Made by a program: the position numbers and the translations under genes. A model generated the notes under the pieces. That model searched no databases. It had not been told where the DNA came from and saw nothing but the letters and a program-made list of their open reading frames with translations. Below, piece by piece: positions 27,195-36,131 of a stretch of DNA of 64,000 bases (within the stretch, counting starts at the first letter, position 1; the number at the start of each line of letters is the position of its first letter). The DNA is from Teichococcus vastitatis (GTDB lineage: Bacteria; Pseudomonadota; Alphaproteobacteria; Acetobacterales; Acetobacteraceae), in assembly GCF_003604215.1 (NCBI RefSeq), contig NZ_QXGS01000004.1, positions 124,001-188,000 of the forward strand. Reading direction: 5' to 3'.

Positions 27195-27293
27195 TCAGAA
27201 TACCAGAGCGAACAGGCCGATCACGACAACGAGGCCGATCAGGAAGATGAGCCCGACCGCGCCTCCGAACAGCTTGAGAAGTCCACCGATCAT
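27195..27293 (-). CDS. 32-residue hydrophobic peptide
   Basis: A tiny protein, MIGGLLKLFGGAVGLIFLIG followed by LVVVIGLFALVF, which is nearly all one membrane helix. AGGGGGAA about 6 bases before the ATG is a strong ribosome site, which is the main evidence that it is translated. It lies about 100 bases downstream of a CsbD gene on the same strand and could be a stress-linked membrane peptide. Family unknown. Confidence 0.6.
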   Translation of the reverse strand: MIGGLLKLFGGAVGLIFLIGLVVVIGLFALVF

Positions 27294-27391
27294 AAGTTCC
27301 CCCTGTGTCCTGGACAGATTCCAGCAATATGCTTCGGCTGCCCGCCAGAGCATCGCGCGGGCGGGCACCGTTGGACTTCGTTCAGTCGCTC

Positions 27392-27580
27392 TCAGGTCTT
27401 GTCCGCGGCATCGCGGACCTTGTCCTTTGCCGCGCCATAGGTGTCCTGCACCTTGCCCTTGGCCTTGTCGGCCTGGCCCTCGGCCTTTATCTTCTCGTCG
27501 CCCATGATTTCGCCGGCACCCTTCTTGAGCGAACCCTTGGCCTGCTCGGTCTTGCCTTCCATGCGATCCTTGTCGACCAT
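27392..27580 (-). CDS. CsbD family stress protein
   Basis: Hydrophilic 62-residue protein of the CsbD family: MVDKDRMEGKTEQAKGSLKK, followed by AGEIMGDEKIKAEGQADKAKGK. It is Lys/Glu/Gly-rich with no Cys. CsbD-like proteins are induced by general stress in many bacteria, but their biochemical role is unresolved. It is divergent from a membrane protein gene across a 298-base gap. Confidence 0.92.
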   Translation of the reverse strand: MVDKDRMEGKTEQAKGSLKKGAGEIMGDEKIKAEGQADKAKGKVQDTYGAAKDKVRDAADKT

Positions 27581-27878
27581 GATGTTCTCCGTCTCCGCTT
27601 GGGTGGATGACCTGCCAGTACGGCGATGATCTGCCGGTCCGCCAACGCGGATTCGTCAGGATGAGATCCTGAACTCTGGCTTCCAGCGCGCCGGGGATGG
27701 GCTTGCCAAACCCTGTCTGGCATCGCGCAGCCTTCGCGGCTGCCTGCCGGGTTAACTGCGGGCGTTCGCCATGGTTTCGCCATAATCATCACGCGCCGGG
27801 CTCGTCGCATTCAGCCGGCGGCGCAACCTCGTCATGGTTGCCGGGGTTGCGCTCTCCTGCCCGAGGGAGAAAGCCCCG
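27581..27878. other. Divergent promoter gap
   Basis: About 300 bases separate csbD and the ZIP-like membrane gene. I looked for the alphaproteobacterial general-stress promoter (GGAAC with a downstream GTT) and saw no convincing match. Confidence 0.4.
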
Positions 27879-28601
27879 ATGAGCCTTTCCGTCGCCGCCC
27901 TGCTGATCGCCGCCTGCCTGGCCGCGATCCACATCTTCGTCAGTCAGATGCGGGTCCTGAGCGGCGTCCCGCGCAGCCGCTGGCTTTCCGCCGCGGGTGG
28001 CGCCGCAGTGGCCTACATCTTCCTGCATCTGCTGCCCGATCTGGCGGCAGCCCACCGCCGGGCCGGGGTCGATTCGGAAACCCTCTACTTCGTCATCGCC
28101 CTTGTCGGGCTGGTCGCCTTCTACGGCGTAGAGCGCCGCGTGCGGCTTGCCAGGGGATCATCCGGGGAGTCGTCAACAGGAGCCGACGAGAAAGCCGGAG
28201 GCGTGTTCTGGCTGCATGTCGGCAGCCTGACCCTGTACAATCTGATCATCGGCTACCTCCTGCTGCACCGTGAGGAAGCCGGTCTCGCCTCCCTGCTGCT
28301 CTATGGCGGCGCCATGGGATTGCATTTCTTGTCCAATGACTATGGCATGCAGCTCGACCACCCACGAGTGTACAACAGTACCGCGCGCTGGATCCTGGCG
28401 GCGGCTATTCTGCTGGGCTGGCTCGCCGGGTGGATGCTGGAGGTACCACGCACGATCGTGGATGGCCTCTTTGCGTTTCTGGCAGGCGGCGTGGTGCTGA
28501 ACGTCATGAAGGAAGAGCTGCCGGAGGAGCGGAAGAGCCGCTTCGACGCGTTCCTGTTGGGTGTGATGGGTTACGGGGCACTGCTTCTCGCGCTGGGGTA
28601 A
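27879..28601 (+). CDS. ZIP-like integral membrane protein
   Basis: Polytopic protein of 240 residues with about seven hydrophobic segments. Segments such as AAVAYIFLHLLPDLAAAHR and ALVGLVAFYGVER, and conserved polar residues in NLIIGYLLLHREE within the membrane, resemble divergent ZIP metal transporters, but I cannot place it firmly. GAGGGAGAAA precedes ATG 27879. It ends LPEERKSRFDAFLLGVMGYG. Metal transport is only a possibility; it may be an uncharacterised membrane protein. Confidence 0.6.
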   Translation: MSLSVAALLIAACLAAIHIFVSQMRVLSGVPRSRWLSAAGGAAVAYIFLHLLPDLAAAHRRAGVDSETLYFVIALVGLVAFYGVERRVRLARGSSGESSTGADEKAGGVFWLHVGSLTLYNLIIGYLLLHREEAGLASLLLYGGAMGLHFLSNDYGMQLDHPRVYNSTARWILAAAILLGWLAGWMLEVPRTIVDGLFAFLAGGVVLNVMKEELPEERKSRFDAFLLGVMGYGALLLALG

Positions 28602-29027
28602 CGCGCGGCCTGTCCGCAGGAACCGGCGAGACGTTGCCACCGCAGCTTCCTGATCAGCAGCCACCACGCGGTTTGACACGATTGCCTGCTGGCCCGCCCA
28701 TCGACGAACCGGATTTTTCTGTGCACCTATTCATGTTCCGGACGTACAGGATCCGATCCCGACGATCGGCAGATGAATCCTGACGCCGCAGGAAAGTATG
28801 GGCGGCCACCATCGGCGGCGCCTGCTTCGGTTGTTCCCGGTACGGCCGCGGCCTGTCGCCTCGGAAGAGGAACGGGAGCCACCATGCTCTCCATAGCCGA
28901 GCGCATGGGCGTTGGGCCGGCCAGCATCTTCGGCCGCATGAAACGGGGCCGGAGGATTAACCCGGCCCCTTTCGCCAACGTGGACACGGCTCAGCCTATT
29001 CGTGGCAGAGGCTGAGCGGCATCGGCC
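28602..29027. other. Gap with no recognised gene
   Basis: 426 bases between the ZIP-like gene and the nrdB stop. It holds the hairpin at 28945-28969. An 80-codon open frame at 28773-29015 has no recognised motif and was not accepted. Confidence 0.5.
28945..28969 (-). terminator. Probable terminator of the nrd transcript
   Basis: An 8-bp perfect GC stem (GGGGCCGG 28945-28952, CCGGCCCC 28962-28969) with a 9-base loop lies about 60 bases beyond the nrdB stop. In the minus direction it is followed by GTTTC, a short T run. Confidence 0.5.
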
Positions 29028-30071
29028 TCAAACCCGGAGGGGACCGTTGAAGCTTTCGCTCTGATCGGCCGTCCAGTTCTCGCCGATCGAAGGTGCCCAG
29101 GCTTCTTCCCAGGAGCCCCGGGTACTAGCCTTGGAATATTCCGTGGCCCTGCCCTCGAAGAAGTTCATGTGCTCCACGGCGTTCAGGATCTCGTCCAACC
29201 AGGGCAGCGGATTCTTCTCGACACCATAATGCGGTTCGAGGCCGAGCTGCTGCAGCCGGCGGTCGGCGATGAAGCGGATGTAGAGCTTGATGTCCTCCGG
29301 CGTCATGCCTTGCACGCCGCCCAGCTCGAAGGCGAGGTCGATGAAAGCGTCCTCATGCTCGACGATGGTGGTGCAGATGGTGACCAGCTCCTGGCGGAAC
29401 TCCGGCGTCCAGATTTCCGGGTTCTCCTGGATGAAGGTGCGGAACAGCCGGATCACGGACAGGCAGTGCAGCGTCTCGTCGCGCACCGACCAGGTCACGA
29501 TCTGTCCCATGCCCTTCATCTTGTTGAAGCGCGGGAAGTTCAGCAGGATCGCGAAGGAGGCGAAGAGCTGCAGCCCCTCGGTGAACGCGCCGAAGGCTGC
29601 CAGCGTCTTGGCGATCTCCGCCTTGTTGTCCACCGTGAAGGACTGCATGTAGTCGTACTTGTCCTTCATCTCCTTGTATTTCAGGAAGGCCTGGTACTCG
29701 GTCTCGGGCATGCCGATGGTATCGAGCAGGTGCGAATAGGCGGCGATGTGGATCGTCTCGATGTTGGAGAAGGCCGACAGCATCATCAGCACCTCGGTCG
29801 GCTTGAAGACCTGACTGTAGTGCTTCATGTACGCGCCGTTCACCTCGACATCCGCCTGGGTGAAGAAGCGGAAGATCTGCGTGACGAGGTTGCGCTCGCT
29901 GTCGGTCAGGTTCTTCTGCCAGTCCTTCACGTCGTCGGCCATCGGAACTTCTTCCGGCAGCCAGTGGACGCGCTGCTGTGTCATCCAGGCGTCATAGGCC
30001 CAGGGGTAGCGGAACGGCTTGTAGACAGGGTTGGCCGTCAGCAGGTCCATCTTCTCGGGCTGGTCGGGCAT
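29028..30071 (-). CDS. nrdB: Ribonucleotide reductase class I, beta subunit
   Basis: Radical-generating small subunit of 347 residues. The iron ligands and tyrosyl radical site appear as ETIHIAAYS (E105, H108, Y112 spacing as in class Ia), with a second helix containing TEGLQLFASF and the ligand pair in VRDETLH. The radical Tyr is present, which argues for a class Ia type cofactor rather than a Tyr-less subclass. There is no N-terminal ATP cone. Start MPDQPEKMDLL at 30071. It is separated from nrdA by surf1. Confidence 0.95.
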   Translation of the reverse strand: MPDQPEKMDLLTANPVYKPFRYPWAYDAWMTQQRVHWLPEEVPMADDVKDWQKNLTDSERNLVTQIFRFFTQADVEVNGAYMKHYSQVFKPTEVLMMLSAFSNIETIHIAAYSHLLDTIGMPETEYQAFLKYKEMKDKYDYMQSFTVDNKAEIAKTLAAFGAFTEGLQLFASFAILLNFPRFNKMKGMGQIVTWSVRDETLHCLSVIRLFRTFIQENPEIWTPEFRQELVTICTTIVEHEDAFIDLAFELGGVQGMTPEDIKLYIRFIADRRLQQLGLEPHYGVEKNPLPWLDEILNAVEHMNFFEGRATEYSKASTRGSWEEAWAPSIGENWTADQSESFNGPLRV

Positions 30072-30274
30072 GGCGGGAGAACTCCGGCGGTCGTGGGCGC
30101 CCTGCCCGCACCGCCCGAGGCGGGCGGCAGGGCGCCAGGGTCGTGACATGGATCGCGAGGCCAGCAGCCCCGACGGGGCGGCGCTTGCTCCGCCCTTCGG
30201 CCGAACAGGCCGGGCGCAACAGGCTGCGGCGGATTATAAGCGGCGGGGCCGTCGCTGTCGCCTGAGTCGGTGGA

Positions 30275-31087
30275 TTACCGGCCGGCCCGCGCCGCCCGGC
30301 GCAACCGCCATTCATGCCGCCCGACCAGCGCGGCGCCGCCCGCCGTCATCACGGCCAGCCCGTACCATGTGACGGCATAGATCAGGTGGTTGTTGGGAAA
30401 GCTGGTCATCGTCAGGCCGGCCACCGGTGGGCTGGGCAATGCCGGCGATGGTGCAGCATCGAGGAAATAGGGCGCCACCGGCTGCGGCCCCAGGCCACGC
30501 GCCCGCGCAATGGCGCCGACGTCGCGGGAGCTCCAGCGACCGGCCGCCGGATCATTGGGCCGCCACAGCGCGCCGCCGGGCTCGTCCACCCGCAGCAGCC
30601 CTGTCAGGGTGACCGGCGCTTCCGGCACGGGCCGCGCCGGCCCGGTCTCGAAGCCACGCTCCCCGCCGACGAAGCCGCGATTCACCAGCAGCAGGAATCC
30701 CTCGCCGGTCAGCAGGGGGCTCATCACCCAGTGGCCCGGGCCGCGCTCCGTGTTGGTGTCGATCAAGGTGTCCCGGCCGGGGATGAAGCGGCCCGAGACC
30801 TGGAGGCGCCGGTATTCGGCACCGGCGGCGGTGAGCCGCGGCCATTCCGCCGGACCGGGCGCAGGCGCGGTTTGCGCATTCACCCGGGCATCGACCCGCG
30901 CGATCAGCTCCCGCTTCCATTCCCGCCGCGCCAGCTGCCACTGGCCCAGCGCCACGAAGCCGGCGCAGAACAGCAGCGCGAACACCGCCAGGACGCCCAG
31001 CAACCAGGGCGAGTGCGGCAGGTCCGGCGCATCCTGTGCGGCAGGGCCGGTGGTGCGGGCCCGGAGCGGATCGGGGGTCATCGTCAC
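30275..31087 (-). CDS. surf1: SURF1 family cytochrome oxidase assembly factor
   Basis: Inner-membrane protein of 270 residues with two membrane helices (residues 27-48 and near 235-255) flanking a periplasmic domain. LGQWQLARREWKRELIARVD after helix one, LLVNRGFV in the middle, and NNHLIYAVTWYGLA before helix two are the family signature. It helps insert haem a into cytochrome c oxidase. Its location between nrdA and nrdB is unusual, since it is normally next to oxidase genes. The gaps of 120 and 203 bases leave room for its own promoter. Confidence 0.93.
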   Translation of the reverse strand: MTMTPDPLRARTTGPAAQDAPDLPHSPWLLGVLAVFALLFCAGFVALGQWQLARREWKRELIARVDARVNAQTAPAPGPAEWPRLTAAGAEYRRLQVSGRFIPGRDTLIDTNTERGPGHWVMSPLLTGEGFLLLVNRGFVGGERGFETGPARPVPEAPVTLTGLLRVDEPGGALWRPNDPAAGRWSSRDVGAIARARGLGPQPVAPYFLDAAPSPALPSPPVAGLTMTSFPNNHLIYAVTWYGLAVMTAGGAALVGRHEWRLRRAARAGR

Positions 31088-31206
31088 GCCGGGGCTAAGC
31101 GCGGTGACGGGGCCGGGTCAAGCCCGGCCCGTCCCCTCCGGAAGCCAGCCGGCGCGGACGGGCAGCCTGAGCGCCGGTCCCGCCGGCCCGCCCCGGCGCG
31201 CTGCCG

Positions 31207-33099
31207 TCATTGGCAGGCCAGGCATTCCTCGTAATCGGTGCCCTGCCCGGCCACCGCCCGGGTGCCGAGGGACGGCGCGTCCGGCAGCACCGCCTCCAGG
31301 CTGGTCGCCGCGGCGAAGCCGAGGGCGGGCTGGGCCGAGACCTTCTCGCTGATCGTGTCGGCACGCTGGATGGACAGCGAGCGGCAATAGTAGAGCGACT
31401 TCAGGCCCTTCTTCCAGGCCTGGAAGTGGATCTGGTGCAGGTCGCGCTTGTGCACATCGGCCGGCAGGAACAGGTTCACCGATTGCGACTGGCAGATGAA
31501 GGGCGTGCGGTCGGCGGCGTGCTCCACCACCCAGCGCTGGTCCAGTTCGAAGGCCGTCTTGAACACCGCCTTCTCCTGTTCATCCAGGAAGTCGAGGTGT
31601 TGCACGCTGCCCTTGTTGACGGTCACCAGCGTCCAGGTCTCGTCGTCGTCGCGGCCGTGCCTGGCCAGCACCTTCTTCAGGTACGGGTTGCGCACGATGA
31701 AGGAGCCGGACAGCGTTTTGTGGTTGTAGACATTGGCCGCGATCGGCTCGATACCCGGGGAGGCACCGCCGCAGATGATCGAGATGGAGGCGGTGGGCGC
31801 GATCGCCATCTTGTTGGAGAAACGCTCGTTGAAGCCGTATTCGGCGGCGTCGGGGCATGGCCCGCGCTCATCGGCCAGGGTACGGGAGGCGATGTCGGCC
31901 TGCTCGCGCATGTGGCGGAACATCTTCCTGTTCCACACCTTGGCGATGACGCTCTCGAACGGCACGTTCTGCGACTGCAGAAAGGAATGGAAGCCCATCA
32001 CGCCGAGGCCGACCGAACGCTCGCGCATGGCGCTGTACTTGGCGCGCGCCATGGAATCCGGCGCCTTGTCGATGAAGTCCTGCAGAACATTGTCCAGGAA
32101 CCGCATCACATCGGGGATGAAGCTCGCCTCATCCTTCCACTCGAACCAGGTCTCGAGGTTTAGCGAGGACAGGCAGCACACCGCCGTACGCTCCTGCCCG
32201 TGCTGGTCGCGCCCCGTAGGCAGGGTGATCTCGGAACACAGGTTGGAAGTCTTCACCTCCAGCCCGGCGAGCTTCTGGTGCTCGGGCTGGGCCCGGTTCA
32301 CGTGGTCGGAATAGATGATGTAGGGCTCGCCCTGCTCGATCCGCGCCATCAGGATGCGGATCCACAGGCCGCGCGCCGGGATCTTGCGGATCACCGCGCC
32401 GTCCTTCGGCGAGCACAGCGCCCATTCCTCGTCGGCCTCGACCGCCCGCATGAAGGCATCCGGGATCAGGATGCCGTGGTGCAGGTTCAGCGCCTTGCGG
32501 TTCGGGTCGCCGCCGGTCGGGCGGCGCATGTCGATGAACTCCTCGATCTCCGGGTGGGAGACCGGCAGGTACACCGCCGCCGAGCCGCGCCGCAGCGAAC
32601 CCTGGGAGATCGCCAGCGTCAGGCTGTCCATGACGCGGATGAACGGGATGATGCCCGAGGTCTTGCCGTTCTGCCCGACCTTCTCGCCGATGGAGCGCAG
32701 ATTGCCCCAGTAGGAGCCGATGCCGCCGCCCTTCGACGCCAGCCAAACATTCTCGTTCCACAACCCGACGATGCCGTCCAGGCTGTCATTCGCCTCGTTC
32801 AGGAAGCAGGAGATCGGCAGGCCGCGCGTGGTGCCGCCATTCGACAGCACCGGCGTCGCCGGCATGAACCACAGCTTCGAGATGTAGTCGTAGATGCGCT
32901 GGGCGTGCGCCGCATCGTCGCCATAGGCGCTGGCGACGCGGGCAAACAGGTCCTGGTAGGATTCGCCCGGCATCAGGTAGCGGTCGTCGAGCGTGGCCTT
33001 GCCGAAATCGGTCAGCAGCGCGTCGCGGGAACGGTCCACGCGAACCTGGCCATGCCCGGCAAGCTGAATATCGGCGGCAAGCTGAACGGCATCGAGCAA
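31207..33099 (-). CDS. nrdA: Ribonucleotide reductase class I, alpha subunit without ATP cone
   Basis: Catalytic subunit of 630 residues reducing ribonucleoside diphosphates. Visible marks are NGGTTRGLPISCFLNE, KTSNLCSEITLPTG (active-site Cys region), NKMAIAPTASISIICGGASP, and the C-terminal redox pair in YEECLACQ. The protein begins directly with the catalytic-domain precursor and lacks the roughly 90-residue N-terminal ATP cone, so overall dATP activity inhibition should be absent or differ. The start is given as TTG 33099; a start further in is possible. Confidence 0.93.
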   Translation of the reverse strand: MLDAVQLAADIQLAGHGQVRVDRSRDALLTDFGKATLDDRYLMPGESYQDLFARVASAYGDDAAHAQRIYDYISKLWFMPATPVLSNGGTTRGLPISCFLNEANDSLDGIVGLWNENVWLASKGGGIGSYWGNLRSIGEKVGQNGKTSGIIPFIRVMDSLTLAISQGSLRRGSAAVYLPVSHPEIEEFIDMRRPTGGDPNRKALNLHHGILIPDAFMRAVEADEEWALCSPKDGAVIRKIPARGLWIRILMARIEQGEPYIIYSDHVNRAQPEHQKLAGLEVKTSNLCSEITLPTGRDQHGQERTAVCCLSSLNLETWFEWKDEASFIPDVMRFLDNVLQDFIDKAPDSMARAKYSAMRERSVGLGVMGFHSFLQSQNVPFESVIAKVWNRKMFRHMREQADIASRTLADERGPCPDAAEYGFNERFSNKMAIAPTASISIICGGASPGIEPIAANVYNHKTLSGSFIVRNPYLKKVLARHGRDDDETWTLVTVNKGSVQHLDFLDEQEKAVFKTAFELDQRWVVEHAADRTPFICQSQSVNLFLPADVHKRDLHQIHFQAWKKGLKSLYYCRSLSIQRADTISEKVSAQPALGFAAATSLEAVLPDAPSLGTRAVAGQGTDYEECLACQ

Positions 33100-33176
33100 G
33101 GTGCAAATCCCTCGGCAAACTGGGCAGGTCGGGCGCAGCTTTGCACCGGGCCGCTGCCCGCTTCAACACCTTCTTA

Positions 33177-33191
33177 ATCCAGATATGGTGT
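33177..33191 (-). promoter_or_regulatory. Possible NrdR box upstream of nrdA
   Basis: The minus strand reads ACACCATATCTGGAT about 80 bases upstream of nrdA, matching much of the NrdR consensus (ACACNATATNTNG core). Only one box is clear, whereas NrdR usually binds two boxes about 31 bases apart. Low confidence. Confidence 0.3.
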
Positions 33192-33333
33192 GTAAATTCG
33201 CATGCTCACCCCAGGAATTGGCTTGCGGGCCGCTCGCCGCCCGCCGCGACTCCTTGCTGCCGCAGGCGTCCGGACGCCGCATCGTGATCGCCGCCGCACT
33301 TGCCTCGCCGCCGGGCAACCGGCACCTGGACGC

Positions 33334-34086
33334 ATGCTCCGAAGCCTCGCCACCCTCGCGCTGCTGGCCGCCCTCCTGGCCGTGCCCCGCGCCACGCGGG
33401 CCGAATCGGGGGATTGGACAGTCTGCCGCGAGGCCATCGCCGCCGCCGAGCCGGCTTCCGGCGTGCCGGCCGGGTTGCTGAGTGCCATTGCCCTGGTGGA
33501 AACCGGCCGGCGCAGCCCGGCCGGCGCCCCGCAGCCCTGGCCCTGGTCGGTCAATGCAGAGGGGGAAAGCCACTACGCCCCCAGCAAGTCCGCCGCCATT
33601 GCCCGGGTGCGGGAATTGCAGGCGCGCGGTGTCCGTTCGATCGATGTCGGCTGCATGCAGGTCAACCTGCTGTACCACCCGCAGGCCTTCGCGAGCCTGG
33701 AAGACGCCTTCGACCCGGCGGCCAACCTCCGCTACGCCGTACGCTTCCTTCGGTCGCTCCAGGGGCAGACCGGCGACTGGGGCGCCGCGATCGGCCGCTA
33801 TCATTCCGGCGAGGCGGAGCGCGGGGCGGCCTACAGCCGCCGCGTTGCCCTGGCACGGCTGGGCAAGGCCTGGGGTGGCGGCGGCCCGGTGCCGCTGTCG
33901 CGGGATGCGGTGGGCGATGTCTGCGCCCGGGGGCTGCGGCCGGCGCTGCTGCTCGGCGGCCGGCAGGAAGCCCGGCGCTTCATGACGGCCGAAGCGCGCC
34001 GCGCCAACCGCGCCGTGCCGCTGCCGCCGGCGTCGCGCAGGCCGCGCCTGGTCTGCCTGCGCCCGGAACGGCTTGTCGGGCGTTAA
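33334..34086 (+). CDS. Secreted lytic transglycosylase, SLT family
   Basis: Periplasmic murein hydrolase of 250 residues with signal peptide MLRSLATLALLAALLAVPRA. The SLT-type core has the catalytic Glu in SAIALVETGR, followed by VGCMQVNLLYHPQAF and YHSGEAERGAAYSRRV, standard landmarks (the usual GLMQ appears here as GCMQ). It cleaves the MurNAc-GlcNAc bond to give anhydro-muropeptides. ATG 33334 is preferred over a longer reading because the signal peptide begins there. Divergent from nrdA. Confidence 0.87.
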   Translation: MLRSLATLALLAALLAVPRATRAESGDWTVCREAIAAAEPASGVPAGLLSAIALVETGRRSPAGAPQPWPWSVNAEGESHYAPSKSAAIARVRELQARGVRSIDVGCMQVNLLYHPQAFASLEDAFDPAANLRYAVRFLRSLQGQTGDWGAAIGRYHSGEAERGAAYSRRVALARLGKAWGGGGPVPLSRDAVGDVCARGLRPALLLGGRQEARRFMTAEARRANRAVPLPPASRRPRLVCLRPERLVGR

Positions 34087-34138
34087 CCTGCCGGGCGTGT
34101 CGCCGCGCCAGCCGCATTGCCGATGGAGGATTCCGAAG

Positions 34139-34558
34139 ATGCGCAAACCCCTCACCCACGCCGTTCTGGGTCTCGCGCTGGGGCTGCTTGCCGCCTGCGC
34201 CGGCGGCGGCACCGCGGATTTCGACCGCCGCATGGCCAGCTACGTGGCGCAGCCCGAGGTCCGGCTGGTGGAGGGCCTGGGCGTGCCGCAGCGCGTCTAC
34301 GATGCGGAAGGCCGCCGCTTCCTGGAATATGATTTCGGCGGCACCGCCGCCCCCGCCTCCTCCGGCTTCTCCTTTGGCGTGGGCGGCGGCAGCTTCGGCG
34401 GCGGGCGTTATGGCCGCGGCGGCGGGTTCGGCACCGGCATCGGGGTCGGCATTCCGCTCGGGGGCTCCGGCTACGAGCCGGTGCCCTGCCTGGTGACCTT
34501 CGAGATCCGCGAGGGGCGGGTGCTGGATTTCCGCCGCCAGGGCGAGAGCTGCCGCTAG
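34139..34558 (+). CDS. Small glycine-rich lipoprotein
   Basis: Lipoprotein of 139 residues with lipobox LLAAC and a GGAGGA ribosome site before ATG 34139. The N-terminal half contains FDRRMASYVAQPEVRLVEGL and QRVYDAEGRRFLEYD; the middle is a Gly/Phe/Arg-rich tract (residues 75-105), and the C-terminus (CLVTFEIREGRVLDFRRQG) may form a small beta domain with a Cys pair. This layout is common in uncharacterised envelope lipoproteins of Acetobacteraceae. No function can be assigned. Confidence 0.75.
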   Translation: MRKPLTHAVLGLALGLLAACAGGGTADFDRRMASYVAQPEVRLVEGLGVPQRVYDAEGRRFLEYDFGGTAAPASSGFSFGVGGGSFGGGRYGRGGGFGTGIGVGIPLGGSGYEPVPCLVTFEIREGRVLDFRRQGESCR

Positions 34559-34655
34559 GCACCCCTGCCCCGCGGTTGGCGCAGCGGTTCTTTGGCGATA
34601 CTCCATGGCCGCGCCCGGCCTGTCCGGGCCCCGACGCCATGGAGGAAGCCCGGAG

Positions 34656-36110
34656 ATGGATGCTGTCCCGTTCGACACCCGCCTCAACCTGATCGGCGGC
34701 GAGTGGCACGAGCCCGCCGGGCGCGAGACCATGCCGCTGCTCAACCCGTCAGATGGCAGCCGACTCGCCGCCATCGCCCGCAGCGAGGCCGAGGACATCG
34801 ACCGCGCCGTGGCCGCCGCCCAGGAAGCCCGCCGCGGCGCCTGGGGGCACATGACCGCCACCGAGCGCGGCCGGCTGCTCACCGCCATGTCCCGCCTCGT
34901 GTTGGAGCGCGTTGACGAGCTGGCCCGGCTGGAAGCGCTCGACGTCGGCAAGCCGCTGCGCCAAGCCAAGGCGGACGCGCTGGCGCTGGCGCGCTACCTC
35001 GAATTCTACGGCGGCGCCGCCGACAAGCTGCACGGCGACACCATTCCCTATCTGGATGGCTACACGGTGATGACGGTGCATGAGCCGCTCGGCGTCACCG
35101 GCCACATCGTGCCGTGGAACTATCCGATGCAGATCATCGGCCGCTCGGTCACCGCCGCGCTGGCGATGGGCAACGCGGTGGTGATCAAGCCGGCCGAGGA
35201 AGCCTGCCTCACCGCCATCGCCTATGCCCGTCTGGCCCAGGAGGCCGGCTTCCCGGCCGGCGCGGTGAACCTCGTCTCCGGCACCGGCGAGGAAGCCGGC
35301 GCGGCGCTGTCCGCGCATCGCGGCATCAACCACATCTCCTTCACCGGCTCCGTCGCGGTGGGCGCGCTGGTGCAGGCGGCGGCGGCGCGCAACGCCGTGC
35401 CGGTGACGCTGGAGCTGGGCGGCAAGTCGCCGCAGATCGTGTTCGCCGATGCCGACGTCGAAGCCGCCCTGCCCTTTCTGGTGAATGCCGGCATCCAGAA
35501 CGCCGGGCAGACCTGCTCCGCCGCGTCGCGCATCCTGGTGCAGAGCGCGGTGCATGATCGGGTGCTGGCCGCCATGGCGGAGCGCTACCGCGCGCTGCGC
35601 GCCGGCCCGGCGATGGACGATCTCGACATGGGTCCCCTGGTTTCGGCCCGGCAGCAGGAGATCGTGCGCGGCTACCTCGACAGCGTGCCGCGCGACGGGC
35701 TGGTGGTGGCGGCCGAAGGCGGCCTCGCCTCCGGCGCGCCATCGGGCGGCTACTATGTGCCGCCGACGCTGGTGGCCGGTGCCTCGGTGGACTCGCGGCT
35801 GGCGCAGGAGGAGATCTTCGGCCCCGTGCAGGTGGTCATCCCTTTCAAGGACGAGGCGGAGGCGCTGGCCATCGCCAATGGCACCGATTACGGGCTGGTG
35901 GCCGGCGTCTGGACCGCCGATGTCGGCCGCGCCCTGCGCATGGCGCGCGGCATCGAGACGGGACAGGTGTTCATCAACAACTACGGCGCCGGCGGCGGCG
36001 TGGAACTGCCGTTCGGCGGAGTGAAGCGTTCCGGCCATGGGCGGGAGAAAGGCTTCGAGGCGCTGTATTCCTTTGCCTCGCTGAAGACCATCGCCATCCG
36101 CCACGGCTGA
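34656..36110 (+). CDS. NAD(P)-dependent aldehyde dehydrogenase
   Basis: ALDH-superfamily enzyme of 484 residues. The catalytic Cys is in NAGQTCSAASRI and the general-base Glu in VTLELGGKSPQIV. The Rossmann segment is FTGSVAVGALV and the Asn in VPWNYPMQI is intact. Oxidises an aldehyde to the acid; specificity is not readable. It is followed after 21 bases by an SDR gene, suggesting an alcohol to aldehyde to acid module. ATG 34656 follows GGAGGAAGCCCGGAG. Confidence 0.93.
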   Translation: MDAVPFDTRLNLIGGEWHEPAGRETMPLLNPSDGSRLAAIARSEAEDIDRAVAAAQEARRGAWGHMTATERGRLLTAMSRLVLERVDELARLEALDVGKPLRQAKADALALARYLEFYGGAADKLHGDTIPYLDGYTVMTVHEPLGVTGHIVPWNYPMQIIGRSVTAALAMGNAVVIKPAEEACLTAIAYARLAQEAGFPAGAVNLVSGTGEEAGAALSAHRGINHISFTGSVAVGALVQAAAARNAVPVTLELGGKSPQIVFADADVEAALPFLVNAGIQNAGQTCSAASRILVQSAVHDRVLAAMAERYRALRAGPAMDDLDMGPLVSARQQEIVRGYLDSVPRDGLVVAAEGGLASGAPSGGYYVPPTLVAGASVDSRLAQEEIFGPVQVVIPFKDEAEALAIANGTDYGLVAGVWTADVGRALRMARGIETGQVFINNYGAGGGVELPFGGVKRSGHGREKGFEALYSFASLKTIAIRHG

Positions 36111-36131
36111 CCAACAACAGGGAGAAAGCGC

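Noticed and set aside
28773-29015. 80-codon open frame beyond nrdB
   Set aside because: No ribosome site or known motif, and it contains the probable nrd terminator.
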